Positions 47,435 to 56,569 are shown, numbered from the stretch's first letter. The stretch is 64,000 nt of DNA from CAYQUC01 sp964514215 (GCA_964514215.1 CAZEPW010000005.1:41822-105821); one strand, 5' to 3'. Program-made: numbers and translations. The notes: generated from the sequence alone by a model not told the origin.

Positions 47435-48526
47435 TTAATTTCCACCTAAATACTGAAATATAGACACCCGAGCATTGAGCATATCAGATACAAAAACGCG
47501 ATCAGAACTATCAATCCAAACTGCTGTTGGTTGAGAAAATTGCCCAGCACCTTTCCCCGAACCACCAATAGACAACAGAAACTCACCAGCAGGATTAAAA
47601 ACCAACAAATAATCATAAAAACTTTCAGTAACATAAATGTTACCTTGCGAATCTACCGCAATACCCTTAGGTCGTGAAAAATTTCCAATATACAATCCAC
47701 GTTTTCCAATGCTATTAATTATTTCACCATCAGAATTAAAAATTTGAATACGCGCATTTAAAGAATCCGCTACATATAATTTATTATTTTTGTAGCTCAA
47801 AAATGTTGGCCTATTAAACTCACCTAAAGCAGAACCACGTTGACCAAAAGTTTTTAACAAACTTCCTTGGCTGTTATATATTTTGATATTATCACTTCCA
47901 GTATCTGATACAAAAATACGTTTAGTTGATTTATCATAGGCAATACCCGTTGGACGTTTTAATTCGTCATCGCCAAAACTGGTTAATAACTGCCCATTAT
48001 TATTTAAAACAAAAATTTTTGCCTTTACCGAATCAGTTATCATAATGCGGTCTTCTACCATTGCAATCCCAATAGGACTGCTAAAAGGTAAACCAAAATT
48101 TACTTCATCCCAAATAAAAAACTCAGATTTCTTTTCATCAAAAGCAAAAATCGCTCGACGACCAGCATCAACCACATAAACACGACCGTTTTTATCGACC
48201 ACCCCCTGCTGAGGACGTAATAGATCAACTTTAGCCTTGCTGGAATTGTCGAGCCCTACAATAGCAGAAAAAAATCGTGAGACAACGCCATTAATTTCTT
48301 GATCACCCTGACGTTTATTTGATTCACCACGAAGATCACCAATATACAAATAGCGCGCTTTTTGTGGTGCTGCTGGCCATACTATTTTATTTTTTAAAGC
48401 CGAATCAAAAGCCGGATGAGATGGCATTGAAAAATACAATTTATCAGATGTTGACGAACAAGAATACAACCAGAATGTCGCAAAAAAAATAACACTGTAT
48501 AATATAACTTTATTATGATTTACCAC
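47435..48526 (-). CDS. NHL-repeat beta-propeller lipoprotein 1
   Basis: A 363-residue predicted lipoprotein (lipobox LYSC near residue 23) followed by about six NHL blades with repeats like RPTGIAYDKSTKRIFVSDTG, RPKGIAVDSQGNIYVTES and QPTAVWIDSSDRVFVSDM. It is a paralogue of the protein at 56570. NHL propellers often accompany multiheme cytochrome clusters, probably as protein-binding scaffolds; no catalysis is implied. The GTG start overlaps the preceding c7 gene by 7 bp. Confidence 0.88.
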   Translation of the reverse strand: MVNHNKVILYSVIFFATFWLYSCSSTSDKLYFSMPSHPAFDSALKNKIVWPAAPQKARYLYIGDLRGESNKRQGDQEINGVVSRFFSAIVGLDNSSKAKVDLLRPQQGVVDKNGRVYVVDAGRRAIFAFDEKKSEFFIWDEVNFGLPFSSPIGIAMVEDRIMITDSVKAKIFVLNNNGQLLTSFGDDELKRPTGIAYDKSTKRIFVSDTGSDNIKIYNSQGSLLKTFGQRGSALGEFNRPTFLSYKNNKLYVADSLNARIQIFNSDGEIINSIGKRGLYIGNFSRPKGIAVDSQGNIYVTESFYDYLLVFNPAGEFLLSIGGSGKGAGQFSQPTAVWIDSSDRVFVSDMLNARVSIFQYLGGN

Positions 48527-48924
48527 CGTCCGGGCCCTGATGTTTGATTACTGCCAGTAATACCGCTTTTCAACCCCGGTTTACCCGAATGGCATAAGCT
48601 ACAATTTTCAATTGACCAGGCAATTTGGCCATTATGACACATACCACAATACATACCATCTAATATATCAATCATATTAATATCATTACTACCGGCACGC
48701 ATTTTAAAGCCAAGTTCAAAATGGCAAACCTTACATCGAAATCGTATGCGATGAAACCAATGAGGAAAAATAACAGGCCGCATATCATTTTTTTCCGCAT
48801 TTCTATTTAAAATTACATCCGCGTATTCCGCAACAGCTGGTGCGCTTAATAAAAAAATAAATGAAAAAAGTAGAAAAATACGAATTTTTTTATTAACTAA
48901 TTTTAAATAATCAAAATATTTCAT
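48520..48924 (-). CDS. c7-type triheme cytochrome (type A copy 2)
   Basis: A 134-residue protein with an N-terminal signal segment and three CXXCH sites (CKVCH, CGMCH, CSLCH). Extra histidines in FPHWFHRIRFRCKVCH are probable axial ligands. It is strongly similar to 52172-52609: PVIFPHWFHRIRFRCKVCH and the following GFK.AG pattern are shared. By family it is a small periplasmic, low-potential electron shuttle of the c(7)-type triheme class. ATG at 48924 lacks a clear ribosome site. Confidence 0.9.
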   Translation of the reverse strand: MKYFDYLKLVNKKIRIFLLFSFIFLLSAPAVAEYADVILNRNAEKNDMRPVIFPHWFHRIRFRCKVCHFELGFKMRAGSNDINMIDILDGMYCGMCHNGQIAWSIENCSLCHSGKPGLKSGITGSNQTSGPGRW

Positions 48925-48934
48925 ATGGGGTTAA

Positions 48935-49480
48935 TTATTTTCGTTCAGGTTGCGCACCAACCTTTCCCTTAAATGTATTACGAGGCACGCTATGACAACG
49001 CAAACACTCTGTTAAAGGAAAAGAAACTGCTCCATGACAACGACCACAATAACGACCATTTAAAATATCAAACATATTAATGGGGTTTGCCCCTACCTTT
49101 TTCTTAAAAATAGCATCATGACAATTACTGCAATCTAACCACTCAGTATGAGGTTTATGAGGAAAACGCACCATCGGCATTTCACCGGTATTTTCTAAAA
49201 TAATGTCCATATCCAACACTTCTACCTTAGTATCAGGGTAGATATTGCTTCTAGGTGTAATATAGTTTTCCCTTAATGCTGCTACCCACGATACCATATT
49301 TCCAGTATTATCAGGAGGTAATTGTAGCAATGCTTCACCAGGTTCCTGCAAAAGCGTTAATGCTGGATTGTCAGGATCATGCAACCCATCATCTTTTAAA
49401 AGTTTCCATGTTTGTTTAGCGGCATACAAGAAACTACTAAATGAAATTAAAAAAAATATTATTAGGTATTTATTTTTCAT
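48935..49480 (-). CDS. c7-type triheme cytochrome (type B copy 2)
   Basis: A 181-residue secreted protein with a 20-residue signal peptide and a ~75-residue N-terminal segment, then three CXXCH sites (CSNCH, CGRCH, CLRCH). FPHKPHTEWLDCSNCH supplies extra His ligands. It is a paralogue of the C-terminal part of 51243-52175, sharing TPR and EWLDCSNCH..IF..GAN.I landmarks, but it lacks that protein's N-terminal CXXCH domain. 9 bp after the helical protein gene at 49489. Confidence 0.9.
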   Translation of the reverse strand: MKNKYLIIFFLISFSSFLYAAKQTWKLLKDDGLHDPDNPALTLLQEPGEALLQLPPDNTGNMVSWVAALRENYITPRSNIYPDTKVEVLDMDIILENTGEMPMVRFPHKPHTEWLDCSNCHDAIFKKKVGANPINMFDILNGRYCGRCHGAVSFPLTECLRCHSVPRNTFKGKVGAQPERK

Positions 49481-49488
49481 AAAAAATA

Positions 49489-50346
49489 TTAACCAGGAAT
49501 ATAAACGCCAGCACTACGAATTGCCCGCACAAGTTGTTTAGTCGATTTTTCAAGCAAACTAATCGCTTCTTTAAATTCTTTACCCACTGCAGCAGTTTCT
49601 GCCTGTGCTTTTAGCAAGGCAGCTTGAGTGGTAAATTTTAAAACTGTCTTTTGAATATAATCAGAACTATTTTTTTCACCCAATAATAATTTTATCAACA
49701 TTTTATGAGTATTATATCTATCTAATTCGTATTTATATTCATCTTCCGGCGTAGCAAAATTTAAACTTCTAACCAATGTTTGGCCACCGCGCAATAATTC
49801 AATAGATGACTGTAATAAAGCATAAGCCTTGTCTAATTCAATTTTTGCAGACTGATATTTACCTAATTGCTCCAACTTAGCAGACATAGTAAATATTTTA
49901 TCCAATTGTGCATTAAGCTTTTCTTGTCCAGTCGTATTTTTTTCAGCTGATATTCGGTTTAAAGCTTTTCTAAGAGCATAGACTGTTTTTTTACGATTAT
50001 CATAATCCTGTTTTTTCTTAACAGTACTTAATTCCTGTGGGCTAGCCAAACGAATAGTGCTAAACATTTTTTTAGCCGATTTATCCAACAACGCCGAACC
50101 TTGTTTGATATTACCCAAAGAGAATTGAACACTAGCGTCGTCTAATAAATCTTTAGCCTCCTGATATGATTTTTTAACTTTAGGATCATTGCTTTTTTTA
50201 ACTTGCTTTGAACCTGATGATTCATTAATTAGCTTGCTAATAAAGGCTCCACGAGGATCTTCAGATATTTTAGCCGAGACACTTGTTTCACTATAAATAC
50301 TAAAAATTAAAATCAACCCAATAACATATATATTTGAACTTACCAT
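49489..50346 (-). CDS. Secreted helical (coiled-coil/TPR-like) protein of unknown function 2
   Basis: A 285-residue protein with a signal peptide (about residues 1-24) and otherwise almost all alpha helix in TPR-like repeats (AKIELDKAYALLQSSIELL; EAISLLEKSTKQLVRAIR). No Cys in CXXCH, so it carries no heme. It is a paralogue of the gene at 50360: both share a central F.TPE.E..Y.L.R motif and a C-terminal helix ending ..AGV or ..MGV. It sits between heme genes with 8-13 bp gaps and is likely to interact with the cytochromes. No family recognised. Confidence 0.75.
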   Translation of the reverse strand: MVSSNIYVIGLILIFSIYSETSVSAKISEDPRGAFISKLINESSGSKQVKKSNDPKVKKSYQEAKDLLDDASVQFSLGNIKQGSALLDKSAKKMFSTIRLASPQELSTVKKKQDYDNRKKTVYALRKALNRISAEKNTTGQEKLNAQLDKIFTMSAKLEQLGKYQSAKIELDKAYALLQSSIELLRGGQTLVRSLNFATPEDEYKYELDRYNTHKMLIKLLLGEKNSSDYIQKTVLKFTTQAALLKAQAETAAVGKEFKEAISLLEKSTKQLVRAIRSAGVYIPG

Positions 50347-50359
50347 AACAATTTTCGAC

Positions 50360-51232
50360 CTAAGGTCTAACTCCCATAATTTTTAATGTTCCAGATAAAT
50401 TCTTTATTGATTTATCTAAAGCAATAACTGCACTCTCATGCCGACTATTTTTTTCCAACACTAAAGCTTTTTCTATTCCCACTTTAGATTCCTTAACATA
50501 AGAATTGATCAAATTCATTTTATCCTTGTTAAAGGTATTATTTTCCAATATATTATTAACTAACTCAAGATAATGAGAACTGCGCTTCAACATATAACTA
50601 AATTCTTCTTCTGGCGTGTCAAAAAACAAATCATAAACAACGGTGCTTTCATGTTTTAATGTTACCAATAATTGAGTTTTTAATTTATACGCTTTATCCA
50701 AATACTGATTGGCCATAACATAATCATCATTTCTTGAAGAAGCCGTAGCCTGTTCTACTAATTGATTGATCTTATCTGTATTAACTTTTAAAAATTTAGT
50801 TTCAGACTCTGATAAATCAGACCACTTAGGCATAATGAAAAATTCAACTTTTTTAGTGTTTTCAATATACATGTTACGTTCAAGCTTTTTCTGGTTAAGC
50901 ATTCGTGAAACATTAGACAAATCTCTTATAACGGAATCAATTACAGCATTAGCCTCAATCCACTTTTTTTCTTTTATCTTGGTTTCAACTAAACCAAAAT
51001 TAAATACCGCCGCATCAAACAACGATTTAAGTTCTTTATTTTTACTTAATTTAATTCGACGTTTAATTGGTGAATGGTTGAGTAAGTAACTTGCCATTCT
51101 AAACTTACTACTAAGCTGTTTATTCTCACCAATAATGTCTTTAGAAAAAATATCGTCCATTATCTCAGCTCCCACCTCATAGGAGCTAAGCATAATTAAC
51201 AACATCGTAAAAAAAGAAATAAAATAGTTCAT
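50360..51232 (-). CDS. Secreted helical (coiled-coil/TPR-like) protein of unknown function 1
   Basis: A 290-residue protein with a signal peptide (about 1-22) and long amphipathic helices. Central FDTPEEEFSYMLKR and the final ESAVIALDKSIKNLSGTLK parallel the neighbour at 49489. No heme motif. 10 bp after the cytochrome at 51243 and 13 bp before its paralogue. Together the two proteins form the centre of a mirrored gene order. I do not recognise the family. Confidence 0.75.
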   Translation of the reverse strand: MNYFISFFTMLLIMLSSYEVGAEIMDDIFSKDIIGENKQLSSKFRMASYLLNHSPIKRRIKLSKNKELKSLFDAAVFNFGLVETKIKEKKWIEANAVIDSVIRDLSNVSRMLNQKKLERNMYIENTKKVEFFIMPKWSDLSESETKFLKVNTDKINQLVEQATASSRNDDYVMANQYLDKAYKLKTQLLVTLKHESTVVYDLFFDTPEEEFSYMLKRSSHYLELVNNILENNTFNKDKMNLINSYVKESKVGIEKALVLEKNSRHESAVIALDKSIKNLSGTLKIMGVRP

Positions 51233-51242
51233 GATTTATAAT

Positions 51243-52175
51243 TTATTTTTTAACTGATTTAATTTTTTTCTTCTGTGAATGACATCGACGGCATTCAGAC
51301 ACCGGAAAAGCCACCTTACCATGACAAACACCACACTTTTGGCCTAATAAAATCGCTGCCATGCTAATCTGATTAGCACCTTTTTGCGGTATAAAAATTG
51401 CCGGATGACAGTTTGAACAATCCAACCATTGAGTATGTTGTTTATGAGGATAAACAACATTAGGCATTGAACCTTTAACTTCACGAACAATATTTAAATC
51501 CATTATTACCGGTAACGCATCAGGATCTAATCGGTCATTACGCGGTGTTATATCACCTTTTGCTAACGACTTTACCCAATCCACACGATTACCCGATTTT
51601 GATTTTGGTAAGGAAGCAAAAGCTGCTTTTGGTGTTTGCAACATTTCCGTTCCAGGGTTTGTTGCATCATGAATACCATCTTTCATCGGTGGCGGGTTCC
51701 ATGCAGAAGCTGGTTTCATTAAGCGGTTAAACTTGTTTATGTTTTTATAGGATTTTGCTTTAGAAGAAACTTTGGTTTTTTTAGCTTTCGATTTTTTCTT
51801 TTTAGCAACGTTTTTTCCTGCTTGTGTCGCATATTTTTTAAAACCAGACTCGCTAAGCATATATGCAATCGCACGTTTAATCTCTTCATTTTTTAAACCA
51901 GAATTTCCACCCTTAGCAGGCATATTTTTAAAGCCGTTTGTGGCATTTTTCTGAAGTACTTTAAACCCTTTTGATTCCACTTTACTCCAGTCGGATTTTG
52001 AACCCATTTTAGGTGAATTTAATACACCCGTTCCATGACAACCAACACAGACGCTGTCATAGACTTGTTTACCCGATTTTAATTCTTTTGCAAAACTAAT
52101 TTGTGTAAATAAAAAACAAGATACAACTAAAACAAAATACTCAAGCGTTGAAAAATTTAATTTTTTTGTTTTCAT
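51243..52175 (-). CDS. Fused class I cytochrome c + c7-type triheme cytochrome (type B copy 1)
   Basis: A 310-residue secreted protein with four hemes. After the signal peptide comes a cytochrome c domain (CVGCHG near residue 42, with distal Met probably in KNMPAKGG), a Lys/Ser-rich linker near residues 125-150, then a triheme c7 domain with CSNCH, CGVCH and CRRCH. The C-terminal part is homologous to 48935-49480. The fusion joins a probably Met-ligated, higher-potential heme to bis-His hemes. It overlaps the previous c7 gene by 4 bp (ATGA). Confidence 0.9.
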   Translation of the reverse strand: MKTKKLNFSTLEYFVLVVSCFLFTQISFAKELKSGKQVYDSVCVGCHGTGVLNSPKMGSKSDWSKVESKGFKVLQKNATNGFKNMPAKGGNSGLKNEEIKRAIAYMLSESGFKKYATQAGKNVAKKKKSKAKKTKVSSKAKSYKNINKFNRLMKPASAWNPPPMKDGIHDATNPGTEMLQTPKAAFASLPKSKSGNRVDWVKSLAKGDITPRNDRLDPDALPVIMDLNIVREVKGSMPNVVYPHKQHTQWLDCSNCHPAIFIPQKGANQISMAAILLGQKCGVCHGKVAFPVSECRRCHSQKKKIKSVKK

Positions 52176-52609
52176 TTTTTACTACCACCTTTTTTTACAT
52201 CAGGCTTATTTTTTTTGTACTTGTTTTTTTTCGCCGTCGTTAATAGTTTTGAAATTGTACTTTCATGAACCTGAGTTGGTGTTCCTGGTTTTGCAGAATG
52301 ACATAAGATACAATTTTCTACCGACCATGCAACTTCACCATTATGACAAGCGCCACAATATTCACCATCGATTATTTTAAGCATGTTAATTTTATTACCG
52401 CCGGCTTTAAATTTAAACCCAAGATCAGCATGACAGACCTTGCACCGAAAACGTATCCGATGAAACCAATGCGGAAATATTACGGGTCTCATGCCCGCAT
52501 CATCTGAATAATTATTAATAACCACATCGCCATATTCAGCATTAGCCGTAACCGAATACAACATAACTATTGATGATATTAATAGCAAAAACAAAACTTT
52601 AATTTTCAT
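52172..52609 (-). CDS. c7-type triheme cytochrome (type A copy 1)
   Basis: A 145-residue secreted protein with three CXXCH sites (CKVCH, CGACH, CILCH), preceded by FPHWFHRIRFRCKVCH. It is a close paralogue of 48520-48924 with a longer Lys-rich tail. ATG at 52609 follows GGAG. It is the first c7 gene downstream of the beta-barrel gene and overlaps the next by 4 bp. Confidence 0.92.
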   Translation of the reverse strand: MKIKVLFLLLISSIVMLYSVTANAEYGDVVINNYSDDAGMRPVIFPHWFHRIRFRCKVCHADLGFKFKAGGNKINMLKIIDGEYCGACHNGEVAWSVENCILCHSAKPGTPTQVHESTISKLLTTAKKNKYKKNKPDVKKGGSKK

Positions 52610-52647
52610 ATATATCTTTCTCCAACATCTTTAAAATAATCAAATGA

Positions 52648-54420
52648 TTATAAATCACCAAACCTTCTTGTTATTTGAAGCTTTAGCACACGATCGTATT
52701 GACTAGCATTTTTCACATAGTCTAAACTAACACGCGTTTCTAATAATCCAATACGGTAAACCATTTCATTACGCCATATATTATCTTTATATGAGCCATA
52801 TCTAGATGATGTTAATTCATCACCATCATTTACTTTATTGCTAATTCGTAATTCTGACTTAAAACTCAAACCTAATACATTTAAGAAATGAGTATTGTTA
52901 TAACTTATTTGGCCATTAGTATATTGTGTGTTCGTAGTTTTTTGGTCTGTAGTATTTTGGCTTTTTTGCAGCGTTATATTTGCAAGCAAAAAGGTATTCC
53001 TACTAAGTCTGTAATTATTAAAATACTGTAAATTGATTAATTGAAAAGAACTATTTTCAAAACTCATATTACGAATATCAGTAAATATAAAACGAAGTGA
53101 TGAATTGCTACTGAAATTTGACTCTGACCAGCTTGCTGTCACTGAATGGTTTAATAAGCTGGAATTCTCTCGACTACTCTTCATCTCATATACTACTGAT
53201 TGATTAAACGTAGATTGAATTTTTACCTTTTTAGTTAAAACAACTTCTTTTGATAACGAATGACCTAACTGATTCTTAAAAAATTTTTCTGTTTCTGTGG
53301 TATTACCATGCTGACGGTTTAAGTTAGTTGAAGCATACCAATTATAATAACCGATTGAATTATCAATCGAACCCGAATTATAGGTGGCTCCAACAGACTC
53401 TGAGCCAATAAATTGCTCTGATGTGTCACTTGTCAGACGAGTTCCATTAAGCGATTCAGTAAAAGTAACTCGAGGCGAATAATTATATATCAACCCCTGA
53501 TTCACGTTTATGGTTGCACGTTGATTTTCTTTGATTACATTTGGCGCTAAGTTTAAATCATATTGTTGATACTTTTGTTCTAAGTCAGAAACTCGTAGAC
53601 TCGCGGTAATATTTAAGTTTGAATCCTTACCTGGACGCCATAACAAGAAACTTGATAGTTGATCATTACGAGTATCATTTGAGTTGGTAATAAAATCACT
53701 ATGACTTTGGGTTGTTGAAACAGTGCTTTCTAATGTTAAATTACTTTTATTCGCATAAGCATGACGAGCCGTTATGGCATAATTTACAGCATCATCTCGT
53801 GTCGGCTTTTCAATTCTACTATAATCAACATTGCCGTATAAAACAGAATTCGTCATTTTATAACGTGCTTTTAAATCAAGTAAATCATTAGTAAAACTCT
53901 CTTGATCGATATCTTCTCGTTCAGTGCGTTCAACTTTAGCACTGTAATATTGTCGGCCATCTAAACTAATATATTGCTGACGAACGCCAATGACTGTATT
54001 AACAATGTTTCGAGCAAACAATTCGTCATAGCGTTCATTGTTAGTTTTCTCAACATAAAACAATAAAGGAAATCGGCTGCTAGGAAATAAATTTAAACGA
54101 AACTTGCCACGAAGATATTTGTTATCAACATTGACTTGATCGCTATTCTCTCTATTATCCGTCGTTATAGATAAGTTACCATCAACTAATGCAAACCATG
54201 GTTTCCAAATGTAACTGCTAGCATTTATTGTCGAGACAAATAAAGTATCAATAGCTTTATCTGAGCCAGCATTAAAATCACGCTCACGATATACTGCAGT
54301 TAAATCACCCCAAACCCGAACTGGAGCAGCCTCTGCTTTATTGATAGTTTGATAATTTATACTCATAAGCACAATGAAAAAATTTATTTTCCATGGATGT
54401 AAATATCGATCTGTATACAC
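52648..54420 (-). CDS. Outer-membrane beta-barrel protein, candidate porin of a cytochrome conduit
   Basis: A 590-residue protein with a signal sequence (about 1-32) and, after it, alternating amphipathic beta strands throughout, rich in Asn, Ser and Tyr and without CXXCH. It ends LQITRRFGDL, a beta-signal-like C-terminus. No alpha transmembrane helices after the signal. It resembles the large barrels that hold multiheme cytochromes in the outer membrane (MtrB-like in role, not demonstrated by sequence). GTG start at 54420 has no good ribosome site. It lies 13 bp after the isomerase gene and 38 bp before the c7 run. Confidence 0.7.
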   Translation of the reverse strand: MYTDRYLHPWKINFFIVLMSINYQTINKAEAAPVRVWGDLTAVYRERDFNAGSDKAIDTLFVSTINASSYIWKPWFALVDGNLSITTDNRENSDQVNVDNKYLRGKFRLNLFPSSRFPLLFYVEKTNNERYDELFARNIVNTVIGVRQQYISLDGRQYYSAKVERTEREDIDQESFTNDLLDLKARYKMTNSVLYGNVDYSRIEKPTRDDAVNYAITARHAYANKSNLTLESTVSTTQSHSDFITNSNDTRNDQLSSFLLWRPGKDSNLNITASLRVSDLEQKYQQYDLNLAPNVIKENQRATINVNQGLIYNYSPRVTFTESLNGTRLTSDTSEQFIGSESVGATYNSGSIDNSIGYYNWYASTNLNRQHGNTTETEKFFKNQLGHSLSKEVVLTKKVKIQSTFNQSVVYEMKSSRENSSLLNHSVTASWSESNFSSNSSLRFIFTDIRNMSFENSSFQLINLQYFNNYRLSRNTFLLANITLQKSQNTTDQKTTNTQYTNGQISYNNTHFLNVLGLSFKSELRISNKVNDGDELTSSRYGSYKDNIWRNEMVYRIGLLETRVSLDYVKNASQYDRVLKLQITRRFGDL

Positions 54421-54433
54421 AATTACTTTTCAA

Positions 54434-55438
54434 TTAATTTTTGGATATTTGATTTTTAAGCACTGCATATAACTCTTCATTTAAATAAATATCAGCCGAT
54501 TTTTTAAGTTCCGTTAAATATTTAGTCCATGCTTGCTTTTGTAAATCACGATAAAGTAGTCCTGAAGCTCGTGCTTTAACATTTAAAAAAGGTTGTAACT
54601 TTTCTGGATGAATCGCATTTATTTTAAATATCGAAATACCTTCTAGCACTCGAACAGGCTGACTTAATTCCATTTTTTTCAAATTCCAAACTGCTTTTCG
54701 AGCGGCTCCTTCAAGCATTCCTTGATGTATATAACCTAAATCGCCACCATTAACAGCACTAACATGTGCTGAATATTTTTTTGCTAATAAAACAAAATCA
54801 TCACCATTTTTGATTTTTTTAATAAGTTTATTAGCGGCCTTTAGTGCCTCTTGCCATGTTTTTTCTGGTGAAGAAGGGGGCACCGATAGCAGTATTAAGG
54901 ACAGCCAAATACGTTTAGGTTCGGTAAATTTTTTAGGGTGTTGTTTATAAAAATTTTTGACTGATTCTAAATCTGGCTTACTTATGTTTTTGATCTTAAT
55001 AAGCATTTGTTCAATTAAATTTTGACGTTCTAAACGCTGCACTAACAATAATATATTTTTTTCTTTTTGCTTTTGCCACTCATTATTATTAAGGTATTTT
55101 TTATTATACTCAGCAAACCCTGCTTGGATTTTTTTTGTTTCAGGTTTTAATCCCAATGCCAAGGCCTGCTGATAAACCAATTCTTGCTCAATAATATCTT
55201 TACTTACTTGCCGTTGGAAACGTTGCAACTCCTTTTGAGGCACTTCGCCATGATAATATTTATAACGAACGGCCTGACTAAAAATCAGTTTAAATTCATC
55301 ATAACTAATAACACGATGATTTATGCGAGCAAAAATATTATTTTCAACACTTGCAGAAGCATTACTTAAAAACAGTAACGATAAAAATGCTACTGTTGGC
55401 AAAATCCAATAAGGTTTATTTAACTGCAAAATTTCCAT
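54434..55438 (-). CDS. Parvulin-type peptidyl-prolyl isomerase, periplasmic
   Basis: A 334-residue secreted protein. An N-terminal signal anchor (about residues 10-30) is followed by a SurA-like helical region (RINHRVISYDEFKLIF) and a parvulin domain around residues 170-275 with LAKKYSAHVSAVNGGDLGYIHQGML. It would help fold exported proteins. PPIases occur in several multiheme cytochrome clusters, where they probably aid cytochrome or barrel folding. Good ribosome site (AAGG) before ATG 55438. Upstream gene is the tetraheme cytochrome. Confidence 0.88.
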   Translation of the reverse strand: MEILQLNKPYWILPTVAFLSLLFLSNASASVENNIFARINHRVISYDEFKLIFSQAVRYKYYHGEVPQKELQRFQRQVSKDIIEQELVYQQALALGLKPETKKIQAGFAEYNKKYLNNNEWQKQKEKNILLLVQRLERQNLIEQMLIKIKNISKPDLESVKNFYKQHPKKFTEPKRIWLSLILLSVPPSSPEKTWQEALKAANKLIKKIKNGDDFVLLAKKYSAHVSAVNGGDLGYIHQGMLEGAARKAVWNLKKMELSQPVRVLEGISIFKINAIHPEKLQPFLNVKARASGLLYRDLQKQAWTKYLTELKKSADIYLNEELYAVLKNQISKN

Positions 55439-55532
55439 ATCTAAAATACCTTGATAATCACTTAAACAACACTCTTAGCTAGCGACACAAATAGAGTTAA
55501 ACTAGTTACAGCCTATTTCGTTTTGCTGCCTG

Positions 55533-56330
55533 CTACTTGGTGTGACAAGCAAGACACAGTCCACTTCCTGCATTTGATACACGTAAAAAAGTACTGTTCT
55601 CAGTGTGTGGATCATGGCAGCTAGCACATTCGACAAATGGTTGGCTTGCACCACCATCAATCGCGGCGATTGAACGAGTATAAAGCTGCATATCTGTTTT
55701 TTGTCGTGTACCGTTTGGAGTTACTTCAGTATCAACCCACCATATGGTATTGCCATTAATCGTAGCGCTATTCGGAGCAATAAAATCGGTATCGTTGGTT
55801 ACTGCTGCAGGTGCATTTGTAGTAATACCACCACCACCATACTGGATACCGACAGGGTGATCATTCGATAAATCTTGCCCAATCAGCGCGATGCCTTGCG
55901 GAGAAGAATTTCCGGTCCAAACACCGGCGGTATAAGACGGCACGATAGCACCAGAACCGGGTGCATTTAAAACGGAGTCCATCGCTTGTGTTCCGTCATG
56001 ACATGATAAACAGGCGATAGAGACTGAACCAACCGGTGCAGTTGCACCATCTAAACTGCTGGTTCCTAAACTATCATAAGTTGTATAGGAAGCTGGAGCT
56101 GCCAGCGTTTTGTTCCACAAAGGAACCGATGCAGAGTTATCACCACCATGGGGGGTATGACAAAATACGCATATTTCCGCAGTTCCACTATATGTATTTT
56201 GGCCAATACCGGTTGTCCCTAAGTTGTGGAGCGTATTTGATATAGCTGCGTGCGCTGTAGCGCTTGATAAAAGCAAAGTAATTATCAAAGAAAGCTTCTT
56301 TAATGCGATATCTCGATTTTTATCTGTCAT
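55533..56330 (-). CDS. Secreted tetraheme c-type cytochrome, OmcE-like nanowire candidate
   Basis: A 265-residue protein with a signal peptide cut at about residue 28 (TAHA). Four CXXCH sites: CVFCHTPHG near residue 53, CLSCHDGT near 107, CASCHDPH near 237 and CLACHTK at the very C-terminus. An N-terminal His (TLHNLG) and several internal His (LSNDHPVGIQY) could complete bis-His ligation. Size, heme number and spacing fit OmcE-type cytochromes that polymerise into extracellular filaments; this is inference. It shares its whole architecture with residues 1-265 of the 11-heme protein. AAGGGA precedes ATG 56330. Confidence 0.85.
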   Translation of the reverse strand: MTDKNRDIALKKLSLIITLLLSSATAHAAISNTLHNLGTTGIGQNTYSGTAEICVFCHTPHGGDNSASVPLWNKTLAAPASYTTYDSLGTSSLDGATAPVGSVSIACLSCHDGTQAMDSVLNAPGSGAIVPSYTAGVWTGNSSPQGIALIGQDLSNDHPVGIQYGGGGITTNAPAAVTNDTDFIAPNSATINGNTIWWVDTEVTPNGTRQKTDMQLYTRSIAAIDGGASQPFVECASCHDPHTENSTFLRVSNAGSGLCLACHTK

Positions 56331-56569
56331 TGTAATCCCTTATTTAGCTTATTATTATATTCTCACATAATACTATAATACGACTAAAGGTGGATCAAAA
56401 TATCTCGGTTACTTGGCGGGTAATTGATCTCAATCACTTCCAAACAATGTTTGAAAAATTGACGAAATAATTAAAATGACAAAACATAATGAACGTTGTT
56501 ATTACGATACCAGTAGATTAAATTTCACCCACTGCGATATTCAAAAAAATAACTTCAGATTACAATAGC

